Source: JAKFWF01 sp041745515 (lineage in GTDB: Bacteria > Pseudomonadota > Alphaproteobacteria > Rhizobiales > Hyphomicrobiaceae). From it: 13,716 nt of DNA. Both the position numbers and the translations under genes were made by a program. How positions within the stretch are numbered: position 1 is the first letter of the stretch; every line of letters begins with the position of its first letter. The notes below the pieces were generated by a model. It was given only the letters and a program-made list of their open reading frames with translations. It did no database searches and had not been told where the DNA came from. The stretch spans positions 1 to 13,716 of the forward strand of contig JBGTIU010000180.1 of NCBI GenBank assembly GCA_041745515.1, given 5' to 3'. Of this stretch, positions 1 to 6,638 are shown piece after piece.

Positions 1-1
1 A

Positions 2-487
2 TTGCTGGCGTCACTGCATGAGGCGATGCGCGACGCCGTGCTGGCGCGGGCAGAGGAGGGCGACCGGCTGCGCCTCGTTTTGCTCGACCAGGTTGCCGAG
101 ATCGAACGGCTGGTCGGGCTGATCGCCGCTGACCCTAGTCGGACCGCAGACGCTCAGCGCCGTCGGCTTACCGAGCAGGTCAACCGGCTGCTGGATGCTT
201 CCCAGAACTTCGACGCCGGCCGCCTGCATCAGGAGGCGGTGCTGCTGGCCGCGCGTGCGGATGTGGAAGAAGAACTCAACCGCCTCAGTGCCCATGTGGC
301 CGCGGCCCGCGATCTATTGAGTTCGACCGGCGCGGTGGGGCGAAAGCTCGACTTTTTGTCCCAGGAATTCAACCGCGAAGCCAACACGGTCTGTTCCAAA
401 GCCAGCGACATCGCCGTAACATCGCACGGCATGTCATTGAAGACCGTCATCGACCAATTCCGCGAACAGGTTCAGAACATTGAGTGA
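2..487 (+). CDS. yicC: YicC family endoribonuclease (3' part; 5' end outside window)
   Basis: This is the C-terminal part, about 161 residues, of a YicC-family protein; family members are usually about 290 residues, so the N-terminal half lies to the left of the window. The diagnostic C-terminal block (DUF1732 region) is clear: a helical stretch with EEELNRLSAHV, then GRKLDFLSQEFNREANTV and a terminal REQVQNIE. These match the conserved pattern of GRKLDFL-QE-NRE-NT and a final REQ-QN-E. E. coli YicC is an endoribonuclease implicated in degrading the small RNA RyhB; the exact role in alphaproteobacteria is less clear. The open frame enters from the left edge, so the TTG at position 2 is not a real start. 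Its stop overlaps or nearly touches the start of gmk, a common alphaproteobacterial gene order, so the two are probably co-transcribed. Confidence 0.93.
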   Translation: MLASLHEAMRDAVLARAEEGDRLRLVLLDQVAEIERLVGLIAADPSRTADAQRRRLTEQVNRLLDASQNFDAGRLHQEAVLLAARADVEEELNRLSAHVAAARDLLSSTGAVGRKLDFLSQEFNREANTVCSKASDIAVTSHGMSLKTVIDQFREQVQNIE

Positions 488-1130
488 CCCTGCCAATCCC
501 GTTGCGATGCCCGCTCGCCGCGGTATCCTATTCGTGCTGTCGTCGCCATCCGGTGCCGGCAAGACCACGCTCGCCAAGCGCCTCCTTGCGGCCGACCCCG
601 ATCTCGGGCTTTCGATTTCGGTCACGACGCGAAGTCCGAGGGCCGGCGAGCGCGAGGGCGTCGACTATTTTTTCCGCGACGAGCCGGGTTTTTTCGCGAT
701 GCGCGACGAGGGGGCTCTGCTCGAGTGGGCGCGCGTTTTCGACAACTACTATGCGACGCCCCGCGCGCCGGTGGAGGCCGCGATCGCCGGTGGCAGGGAC
801 CTGCTGTTCGACATCGATTGGCAGGGAGCGCAGCAGTTGAAGGAAAGACTGCCGCAGGATCTGGTGCGCGTGTTCATCCTGCCGCCGTCGGCTGATGTGC
901 TGGAGCAACGTCTCAAGGGCCGCGCCCAGGATGCACCCGAAGTGGTTGCGAGCCGCATGTCTGCGGCCACGGCGGAGATGAGCCACTGGCCCGAGTACGA
1001 CTATGTCGTCGTCAACGCCGATCTCGAGGCCAGCGCAAGAAGCCTTATCGCCATTCTGACCGCCGAACGGTTGCGGCGCGAGCGACTGCTTGGGTTAGCC
1101 GATTTCGTGCGCGGTTTGCGGCGCGGCTGA
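480..1130 (+). CDS. gmk: Guanylate kinase
   Basis: Guanylate kinase transfers phosphate from ATP to GMP to make GDP in cytoplasmic purine nucleotide synthesis. The 216-residue frame has the P-loop SSPSGAGKTT at residues 21-30, the guanylate kinase signature TTRSPRAGEREGVDYFF around 49-65 that binds GMP, and DIDWQGAQQL at 111-120. Length is normal for the family (about 205-220). Two starts are possible. A TTG at 480 overlaps the yicC stop by 8 bases, giving translational coupling. An ATG at 507 (MPARRGILFVL) would leave a 19-base gap. Neither has a strong ribosome binding site, and the core fold begins after both. The last 36 bases overlap the convergent kdgK gene. Function is secure; only the start is uncertain. 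Confidence 0.96.
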   Translation: MSDPANPVAMPARRGILFVLSSPSGAGKTTLAKRLLAADPDLGLSISVTTRSPRAGEREGVDYFFRDEPGFFAMRDEGALLEWARVFDNYYATPRAPVEAAIAGGRDLLFDIDWQGAQQLKERLPQDLVRVFILPPSADVLEQRLKGRAQDAPEVVASRMSAATAEMSHWPEYDYVVVNADLEASARSLIAILTAERLRRERLLGLADFVRGLRRG

Positions 1131-2075
1131 GCTGGCGCCAAGTATTGCGGCCGTTGCCGCAGCCGGCACGATTGCTCCGTGATGCTGGATCACGACCGAT
1201 GCCAGGCGGTGGCCTTGCAGTACGGCGTCCTGCGGCGCAGCTCCCGCAAGGCGTTGTGCGAGGTAGCCCGCGTTGAAGCTGTCGCCGGCAGCCGTGGTGT
1301 CGACCGGCCGAACCACCGACGGACACGGAAGATGACGCGGTGCGCCATTGGTTGACAGCCACGCGCCATCTGCGCCCTGCTTGACGACGATCTCGCCGAT
1401 CCCCAGTGCAGCGAGCCGGTCGACCGTGGCGCGCGGGTCTGCATCGCCCCACAGCACGTGCTCATCATCGAATGCCGGCAAGGCGATGGTCGAGAGCGAC
1501 CAGAACCGTTGCAGCGTAGCGCGAGCACGAATTTGATCGTTAGCCCAGCCCCGCGGGCGATAGTTGCCATCCATGGCAATGTTCGCGCCGCTTGCGCGCG
1601 CGGCGGTCAATGCATGGGCGAGAACATCAAGTCCGCTTGCAGAATAAAGCGATAGGGTGACCCCAGAAAAATAAATGAGCGAGGCAGCCTGCATCGCTGT
1701 GGCCACCGTGTCGGCGGCCGGACATTCGAACAGCTCGCGGGCGGCGGCTCGGTCCCGCCAGTACCAGAATGCGCGCTCGCCTTCGCGATCGGTCTCGATC
1801 AGGTAGAGGCCAGGCATCCGGCCGGGCAGCGTCGTCATAAGGTCGCCGGCGACGCCCTCCGCTCGAGCCGCCGCGATGATGCTGGAACTGTACGGGTCAT
1901 CACCGAGTGCCGTTGCATAGGCGACCGGCACGCCGGCCCGTGCCAGATAGACGGCGGTATTGAACGTATCGCCGCCGTAGGCCAGTCCGAACCGCCCGTC
2001 GGCGCCGCGCGACAGCTCCACCATGCATTCGCCGATCGAGATCACGCGCTGGCGGCCGGCGATTTCAGCTTGCAT
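1095..2075 (-). CDS. kdgK: PfkB-family sugar kinase, probable 2-keto-3-deoxygluconate kinase
   Basis: The 326-residue product is a ribokinase/PfkB-fold kinase. An N-terminal substrate-binding motif GGDTFNTAVYLAR sits at residues 34-46. The C-terminal signature DTTAAGDSFNAG is at 259-270, with D265 the expected catalytic base and the neighbouring Ala-Gly-Asp forming the anion hole. The DTTAAGDSFNAGYL form and a central MDGNYRPRGW (168-177) are typical of 2-keto-3-deoxygluconate kinases. These phosphorylate KDG to KDPG, feeding uronate degradation into the Entner-Doudoroff pathway. It could act on another ketosugar acid, since PfkB substrates are hard to tell by sequence. The gene lies divergent from ugd across 165 bp and overlaps the end of gmk tail to tail. 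No neighbouring uronate-degradation genes are visible. Confidence 0.85.
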   Translation of the reverse strand: MQAEIAGRQRVISIGECMVELSRGADGRFGLAYGGDTFNTAVYLARAGVPVAYATALGDDPYSSSIIAAARAEGVAGDLMTTLPGRMPGLYLIETDREGERAFWYWRDRAAARELFECPAADTVATAMQAASLIYFSGVTLSLYSASGLDVLAHALTAARASGANIAMDGNYRPRGWANDQIRARATLQRFWSLSTIALPAFDDEHVLWGDADPRATVDRLAALGIGEIVVKQGADGAWLSTNGAPRHLPCPSVVRPVDTTAAGDSFNAGYLAQRLAGAAPQDAVLQGHRLASVVIQHHGAIVPAAATAAILGASSAAPQTAHEIG

Positions 2076-2240
2076 GGAATTGATCCCGCTTTAGTTGCAA
2101 CAGTCATGCGCCCTGAATGATATAAGGGCTCGTCAGTTCTGCCATATTGGGCAAAGCATAAAGACTGTCATCCCAAGCCTTGAACGACCGCCGTTATTAG
2201 CCTAGTCGCTTTGCGCGGGTAGGCACTAAGAGGTTGCGCG

Positions 2241-3590
2241 ATGAAAATCTGCATGATCGGCGCCGGTTACGTGGGGCTTGTTTCCGCGGTGTGCTTTTCC
2301 GAGTTCGGCTGGACCGTCACCTGTATCGACAAGGAGCAGGATCGTATCGATCAGCTGAAGCGAGGAGTTGTGCCGATCTTCGAGCCAGGTCTCGACGACC
2401 TGCTCGAACGCAACCTCGGCGCCAAGCGCCTGTCGTTCACGATTGAGCTTGGACCAGCCGTTGCCGACGCCGACCTCGTTTTTCTGGCGGTGGGTACGCC
2501 GATGCGCCGCGGCGACGGCCATGCCGACCTGTCTTACGTCTATGCGGCCGTCGAAGAGATCGCACCGCATTTGCGAGGTTTCACCGTAATTGCCACCAAG
2601 TCGACCGTGCCGGTCGGTACCAGCCGCGAGATCGAGCGGCGGTTGCGCGCTTTGCGACCCGATGCGGACTTTGCGGTGTGCTCGAACCCGGAATTCCTGC
2701 GCGAGGGCTCTGCCATCCAGGACTTCACGCATCCCGATCGCGTTCTCATCGGCTGCGACGAGCCGCGCGCGCGCGCCGTCATGGAGCGGCTGTATAAGCC
2801 GTTGGCGCTGCGCATCGCGCCGCTCATGTTCGTCAACCGGGAATCGGCCGAACTTGCCAAGTATGCCGCCAATGCATTCCTGGCAATGAAGATCAGCTTC
2901 ATCAATGAGGTTGCCGACCTGTGCGAGGAAACCGGCGCCGACGTCCAGGAAATAGCGAGCGCGATCGGCAAGGATCGTCGCATCGGCGACAAGTTCCTGC
3001 ACCCGGGCCCTGGCTACGGCGGGTCGTGTTTTCCCAAGGACGTGTCGGCGTTGGCGCGCATGGCCCGCGAACACCGTGTGGCGCTGTCTCTTGTCGAGCA
3101 GGTCGGCCGCGTCAACGACGAACGCAAGATCGCTATGGCTGGACGCATCGAGAAGGCGGCAGGTGGCCAATTGCGGGGCAAGACCGTCGCGATTCTCGGC
3201 GTAACGTTCAAGCCCAACACTGACGATATGCGCGACGCACCAAGCCTGGTGATCATTCCGATGTTGCAGGAAAAGGGCGCGCGGGTAACGGCTTATGACC
3301 CGCAGGCGCAGGACCGTGCGCACGAAATGCTCCACGATGTCATATGGTGCGACCACGCTCTCGCTGCCGCCAAGGATGCCGACGTGACAGTGGTGCTGAC
3401 CGAGTGGAACGAGTTCCGTGCGCTGGACTTGAAGGCGTTGAAGACCGTCATGCGCGGGGCCGCGCTCGTCGACCTGCGCAATATCTTCCAGCCACATGAA
3501 GCGGCCGACGCGGGGCTGGTTTACAGCAGCATCGGACGCCCTGCATCGGCTGGCGGCCGACGCCCAGTCGATGTCAGCGGCGCAGGCTGA
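2241..3590 (+). CDS. ugd: UDP-glucose 6-dehydrogenase
   Basis: Ugd oxidises UDP-glucose twice with NAD+ to UDP-glucuronate, a precursor for exopolysaccharide and lipopolysaccharide sugars. The 449-residue product starts with the Rossmann motif GAGYVGL (7-13). It carries GTP and STVPVGTS segments of the NAD domain and the catalytic block GPGYGGSCFPKD with C263 as the thiol nucleophile. The C-terminal UDP-binding domain shows GVTFKPNTDDMRDAPS and VLTEWNEF. The ATG at 2241 is preceded by AAGAGG at 2228-2233 with 7-base spacing, which fixes the start. After the usual ending (YSSIGRP) there is a tail of about 15 residues that overlaps the convergent gene by 17 bases; many homologues stop near SIGRP. 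It stands alone, divergent from kdgK. Confidence 0.96.
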   Translation: MKICMIGAGYVGLVSAVCFSEFGWTVTCIDKEQDRIDQLKRGVVPIFEPGLDDLLERNLGAKRLSFTIELGPAVADADLVFLAVGTPMRRGDGHADLSYVYAAVEEIAPHLRGFTVIATKSTVPVGTSREIERRLRALRPDADFAVCSNPEFLREGSAIQDFTHPDRVLIGCDEPRARAVMERLYKPLALRIAPLMFVNRESAELAKYAANAFLAMKISFINEVADLCEETGADVQEIASAIGKDRRIGDKFLHPGPGYGGSCFPKDVSALARMAREHRVALSLVEQVGRVNDERKIAMAGRIEKAAGGQLRGKTVAILGVTFKPNTDDMRDAPSLVIIPMLQEKGARVTAYDPQAQDRAHEMLHDVIWCDHALAAAKDADVTVVLTEWNEFRALDLKALKTVMRGAALVDLRNIFQPHEAADAGLVYSSIGRPASAGGRRPVDVSGAG

Positions 3591-4572
3591 GTTCGCTGAA
3601 GATCGTGCGCGTCCAGCGCCGTCGATCTGCAACATAGGCCGGCCGCGGCGCATAAAAAACGGCGACCCGCGCCGGCGACCGAGGCGGCTTGCTCGCTGTC
3701 CGCTTGGCTGGCGCCGAGATTGCCGTGGGTTTGGCAATTGTCGAATCGAGCGTTTGCTCGACCGGCGCGCCGATTGCCATGCGGCCGGGCAATGGCGTGG
3801 CCGGCTCGGCAACCGCGGTCGGCCAGTTATCAGACCGCTGAACACCAGCGATCGCCGAGCTTTGCGGCCTTGTCTTGGGTTGTGAAGGCGCGGCGTCGCT
3901 TTGTGCAGACTCGAGTTTGGCGATGACCGTCTTATCCTTCGAGCGTTTCGCACTCTGCGCCAGTATTGCGCGCGGCAGACACTTGCCTTGCGCATTCAAA
4001 CCCTGGCCTGCCGGGCACGATTGACCACAGACCTCGGCCGCGTGCCCTTTGACGAGTGTCAGCAGAATATAATCGGGCTCATCGATCGGCAGTGTGGCGT
4101 TGACACGCTCGGTGAACGCAGCCATCGCCCGCTTCGAGCTTGCGCCCCAAAGTCCGTTGGCATCCCCTTCATAGCAGCCGACCCGCTTCAACTCGCGCTG
4201 CAGATCCCGAGTGAGTGTTTGGCGCGCATCTTCGTCGGCCGGTTTTGCTGACGAAAGCCAGGTTGGTGCTTCGGCGGCCGGCTTGATGGCGGGCGAAACG
4301 AATGACAAGGCCGGCGCCGGCGAAGCAGCAGCAGCGCGAAATTCTGCAGGCGGTATCAGCGGCTGGTTCGAAGAGAACAATCGAGGCGCGGTTGTTTCGG
4401 CGTTAGGCGCGACCACTTTCGCCCGTCCGCTGTCGCTGATCGTACTGCCTGTTGCTTCGGCAATCTGTTCGGTTCCGTTGCCACCGGTGCCGCGATTGCC
4501 GCCGGTGGTTGTCAGAAGCACCGCGGTGCCGATCACGAGAGATAGCAGAAACAACTCGGTTGACTTGATCAT
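3574..4572 (-). CDS. Secreted or membrane-anchored protein with peptidoglycan-binding-like module
   Basis: No specific gene name is recognised. The 332-residue product begins with a short hydrophobic N-terminus (MIKSTELFLLSLVIGTAVLL), a signal peptide or membrane anchor. A low-complexity Ala/Pro/Thr-rich region runs to about 110. A compact module follows at about 115-200: LQRELKRVGCYEGDANGLWG then SSKRAMAAF, resembling the repeat of peptidoglycan-binding domain 1. It continues into a short Cys-rich tail with CGQSCPAGQ and KCLP (C133, C182, C186, C198). This arrangement is familiar from rhizobial envelope proteins. The remainder (200-332) is basic, Pro/Ala-rich and probably disordered. The start is supported by GGAG eight bases upstream of the ATG. 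The 3' end overlaps ugd convergently. A cell-wall or periplasmic role is inferred only from the module and the secretion signal. Confidence 0.75.
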   Translation of the reverse strand: MIKSTELFLLSLVIGTAVLLTTTGGNRGTGGNGTEQIAEATGSTISDSGRAKVVAPNAETTAPRLFSSNQPLIPPAEFRAAAASPAPALSFVSPAIKPAAEAPTWLSSAKPADEDARQTLTRDLQRELKRVGCYEGDANGLWGASSKRAMAAFTERVNATLPIDEPDYILLTLVKGHAAEVCGQSCPAGQGLNAQGKCLPRAILAQSAKRSKDKTVIAKLESAQSDAAPSQPKTRPQSSAIAGVQRSDNWPTAVAEPATPLPGRMAIGAPVEQTLDSTIAKPTAISAPAKRTASKPPRSPARVAVFYAPRPAYVADRRRWTRTIFSELSLRR

Positions 4573-4742
4573 CAGTCGTACTCCACGAAACCATCGAATC
4601 CGGCGTCGCTACTGGCGGAAAGCTCGGAACACCTGAAAGTCAGCCTGCATGCATTCTACCGTTCACTTCCTGCGCCAGTATTGTCACGCCCTGCAACGCC
4701 GGGCACAACTTTCGCGGATCGGTTAATGCCGCGAGCCCTCAT

Positions 4743-4759
4743 ACAACACTAGGTGTTGT
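4743..4759. promoter_or_regulatory. Perfect 7-bp inverted repeat, possible operator
   Basis: The sequence reads ACAACAC-TAG-GTGTTGT: two perfect 7-base half-sites around a 3-base centre. The symmetry and AT-richer composition in a GC-rich intergenic region fit a dimeric repressor operator. A tiny transcript hairpin is less likely because no T-run follows. It lies about 170 bp upstream of the minus-strand secreted protein gene and about 550 bp upstream of the plus-strand membrane protein gene. No regulator gene is adjacent, so the binding protein is unknown. Confidence 0.35.
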
Positions 4760-4805
4760 GTTTCGGTTCCTCGAACCGCGCACTATGCTGTGAGCAACCG
4801 CAGGG

Positions 4806-4849
4806 GCTGGGGATAAACGGTGTGAGAATCCGAACGAAGCTGGGGATAA
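4806..4849 (+). repeat. Two direct GCTGGGGATAA elements, DnaA-box-like
   Basis: An identical 11-base element occurs at 4806-4816 and 4839-4849 in the same orientation, start to start 33 bp, close to three helical turns. TGGGGATAA differs by one base from the consensus DnaA box in this orientation (TGTGGATAA). Helical phasing and exact repetition suggest a protein-binding pair, either DnaA or another regulator. No replication-origin neighbours such as dnaA, parAB or hemE are in the window, so a transcriptional role is more likely than a chromosomal origin. Confidence 0.3.
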
Positions 4850-4929
4850 CAAGGTCGCCGCATCAACGCTCGAGTGTCACATATTCTCCCTAGTCGCTCG
4901 GTCTTTGTTGGCCTAGGCAACTGAAACCG

Positions 4930-4944
4930 TTAGCGAATCATTAA
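4930..4944 (+). promoter_or_regulatory. CtrA-box-like element with internal GANTC site
   Basis: The 15 bases read TTAG-CGAATCA-TTAA, one base from the alphaproteobacterial CtrA consensus TTAA-N7-TTAA. The spacer contains GAATC (4935-4939), a potential CcrM methylation site. Cell-cycle genes in alphaproteobacteria often combine these signals, but both motifs are short and can occur by chance. Confidence 0.22.
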
Positions 4945-5305
4945 GATTAGCGGTACGCCTCCGGTCGAGGGAGCCTGTGCCTGGTTTTGCATCACGTGTT
5001 TGGCTCGTTCCGGGGATAGTTTTGCACAGATGAGATCGAGCGGCGATAGCCGTCTGTGCATAGGCATCTCCGGCATCATGCGTTTTCGGGTGTGGTTTTT
5101 GCACGTCAGCCTGATGCCGAGCCTGCCAGAGCCGTTGGGGAACGACACTGGAGACCAGGCGAGGAGCTCACATCGGACTAGAACGATTGCATGAATCCCG
5201 GTCCGGCAATGCCGGCACCGCTCGGAGGCAGCACCTCGTCGACGACGAATAGTGCTCGTCCCTCTTGTTGAACGCGTTGGCGGGCCTTCTGCAATGGAGA
5301 GGGCA

Positions 5306-6526
5306 ATGAGACACGCTCTGGGCGTGCTTGGGGTTCTTGCGGCCGGCGTTCTACTCGCCGTGTCGGCTGCAATGAACTGGCGGTTTGGGTTCAGTCTCGG
5401 AAAAACCGAGCTGGATGGGAATATTTATGGGGCGGCCAGCGCGGCGGCCGACTGTATGAAGGCGCTGGTGCCGTTTTTCTTTTTTGCTGCAATCAAGAAC
5501 CGGATGTGGTCGCAAGCCGCCGCATCCGCGCTCGTGTGGGTGGTTGTCACCGCCTATTCGATGACTTCCGCCCTCGGGCACGCAGCCCTCAATCGGTTCG
5601 ACACGTCGGGTCAGCGGGCGGCCGATGCGCAAACCTACAAGGATATGCGGTCGGATTTGAAGCGTGCCCAAGATCAGCTCGGCTGGATCCCGCAACATCG
5701 TCCGGCAATGACGGTGCAGGGGGAGATCGACGGACTGAGGAACAAGCGTGAGTGGAGCTGGACCAACGGCTGCACCACGGTCAATGGCAAGTCGCAGCGC
5801 GACTTCTGCCAACAGACCCACGCTTTGAATGCCGAGCTGGCTTCGGCCAAGCAGGCTGCTGTACTTGGCGCAAAAATCGCCGAAGTGCAGACCAAGCTCG
5901 GCGAGGTGCCGGGCGGCAAGATGCCTGAGGCCGATCCGCAGGCTGCTGTGCTGTTGAAGTTGATCAAGCACGTACTTCCGAACACCACCATGGAAGACGT
6001 GCAGACTTCACTGGCCATCTTCGTGGCATTGTTGCTTGAGGTCGGTTCGGGGTTTGGCATGTATGTCGCCTTCAGCCAATGGCGTCTCTACGATCGAGAT
6101 GCTCCTGTTGCCCCTGCCATGGCAACTTTGGCGATGGCCGCGGCGCCGGTCGTCAAGCACGTCCCGGCTCCGGTGATCGCGGTGGCGAAAACCCGGGTCG
6201 CCAGTGCCAACGACAACAGTAATAAGACGGCACCAAAGCTGTTGGCGCCGGAAACCGATGTCGAGCGCTTCTACAAAGAGAGGATCGATGCGCAGGATGG
6301 CTCGAGCCTGACGGCGACCGGCCTTTACGAGGACTATTGCGCTTGGTGTGAGGAACGGCAGAAAGAGCCTTTGGCGCTGCCGACGTTCGGGCGTGAGTTT
6401 GGTGAGCTTGGCGTGCAGAAGGCCAAGATCGCAGGTCGCGTCAGATACATCGGCATCGCACTCCGTTCTGGAGCCGAACACGAGGAGGACAAGAAACCGC
6501 CTCTGCCAATTGTCCAGGCAGCCTAG
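5306..6526 (+). CDS. Polytopic membrane protein with coiled coil and primase-helicase-tail-like C-terminus
   Basis: Not assigned to a named family. The chosen ATG at 5306 has GGAG six bases upstream and gives 406 residues; an ATG at 5294 or GTG at 5252 would add 4 or 18 residues. A hydrophobic segment covers residues 1-22, and two more follow at about 50-64 (CMKALVPFFFFAAI) and 70-90. A long charged helical region, probably coiled coil, spans about 105-205 and includes two cysteines (C156, C168). Another membrane segment is at about 233-258. A linker with Ala/Pro-rich sequence leads to a terminal module (about 315-388): VERFYKERI, LTATGLYEDYCAWCEERQ, FGREFGELGVQKAKI and RVRYIGIALR. This pattern resembles the winged-helix tail of D5/P4-type phage and plasmid primase-helicases, but no helicase or primase core is present. 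It is monocistronic and followed by a strong terminator. The domain match is judged by eye. Confidence 0.8.
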   Translation: MRHALGVLGVLAAGVLLAVSAAMNWRFGFSLGKTELDGNIYGAASAAADCMKALVPFFFFAAIKNRMWSQAAASALVWVVVTAYSMTSALGHAALNRFDTSGQRAADAQTYKDMRSDLKRAQDQLGWIPQHRPAMTVQGEIDGLRNKREWSWTNGCTTVNGKSQRDFCQQTHALNAELASAKQAAVLGAKIAEVQTKLGEVPGGKMPEADPQAAVLLKLIKHVLPNTTMEDVQTSLAIFVALLLEVGSGFGMYVAFSQWRLYDRDAPVAPAMATLAMAAAPVVKHVPAPVIAVAKTRVASANDNSNKTAPKLLAPETDVERFYKERIDAQDGSSLTATGLYEDYCAWCEERQKEPLALPTFGREFGELGVQKAKIAGRVRYIGIALRSGAEHEEDKKPPLPIVQAA

Positions 6527-6544
6527 GGCTGCGGATTTGACGGG

Positions 6545-6578
6545 AAGGGCCGCTCAGCTAGAGCGGCCTTTCTTTTTT
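6545..6578 (+). terminator. Intrinsic terminator of the membrane-protein gene
   Basis: A perfect 8-bp stem pairs GGCCGCTC (6548-6555) with GAGCGGCC (6561-6568) around the loop AGCTA; three further pairs (two A-T, one G-T) extend it outward. It is followed by TTTCTTTTTT. It lies about 20 bases after the stop of the plus-strand gene, as expected for a Rho-independent terminator. Confidence 0.9.
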
Positions 6579-6611
6579 GGGAAGGCTGATGTGGTGGTCA
6601 AATTGAGAAGA

Positions 6612-6633
6612 GGGAGCCTCACGGCTCCCTTTT
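6612..6633. terminator. Second hairpin between convergent genes, probable terminator of the ABC operon
   Basis: A 7-bp stem GGGAGCC (6612-6618) pairs with GGCTCCC (6623-6629) around the loop TCAC. It begins 9 bases after the stop of the minus-strand permease, where the operon must end. In that direction it is followed by the pyrimidine-rich TCTTCTCAATTT. In the plus direction it is followed by TTTT, so it may act both ways and back up the terminator at 6545-6578. Confidence 0.7.
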
Positions 6634-6638
6634 GTCGT

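Larger units (their letters stand above)
4573..5305. other. Gene-free stretch between divergent genes
   Basis: This stretch of about 730 bp separates the divergent secreted protein (minus) and membrane protein (plus), and must contain both promoters. The short frames in it show no recognisable domain, no good ribosome binding site and overlap each other, so none is called. It does hold a 7-bp inverted repeat at 4743-4759, a pair of identical GCTGGGGATAA elements 33 bp apart, a TTAG-N7-TTAA element at 4930-4944, and a small hairpin CCGGC-AAT-GCCGG at 5203-5215 in the probable leader of the membrane protein. No tRNA, attachment site or transposon end was found. Confidence 0.6.

Noticed and set aside
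2226..3995. 589-codon minus-strand open frame opposite ugd
   Set aside because: It is antisense to a clear ugd gene and is Arg/His-rich with no domain; long antisense frames are common in GC-rich genes.
3955..4683. 14-base repeat CTGCGCCAGTATTG at 3955-3968 and 4670-4683
   Set aside because: One copy is inside a coding region, there is no symmetry or phasing, and one such match is expected by chance in a window this size.
5000..5194. Short plus-strand frame in the gene-free region (and overlapping minus-strand frames 4913-5148)
   Set aside because: No ribosome binding site, no recognisable protein, and mutually overlapping on both strands.
5191..5271. Possible 26-codon leader peptide before the membrane protein
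   Set aside because: The nearest GAGGAG is about 24 bases upstream, too far, and the peptide has no attenuator-like codon run.
4573..5305. Chromosomal or plasmid replication origin
   Set aside because: Only two imperfect DnaA-like boxes, no AT-rich unwinding region, and no origin-associated genes in the window.
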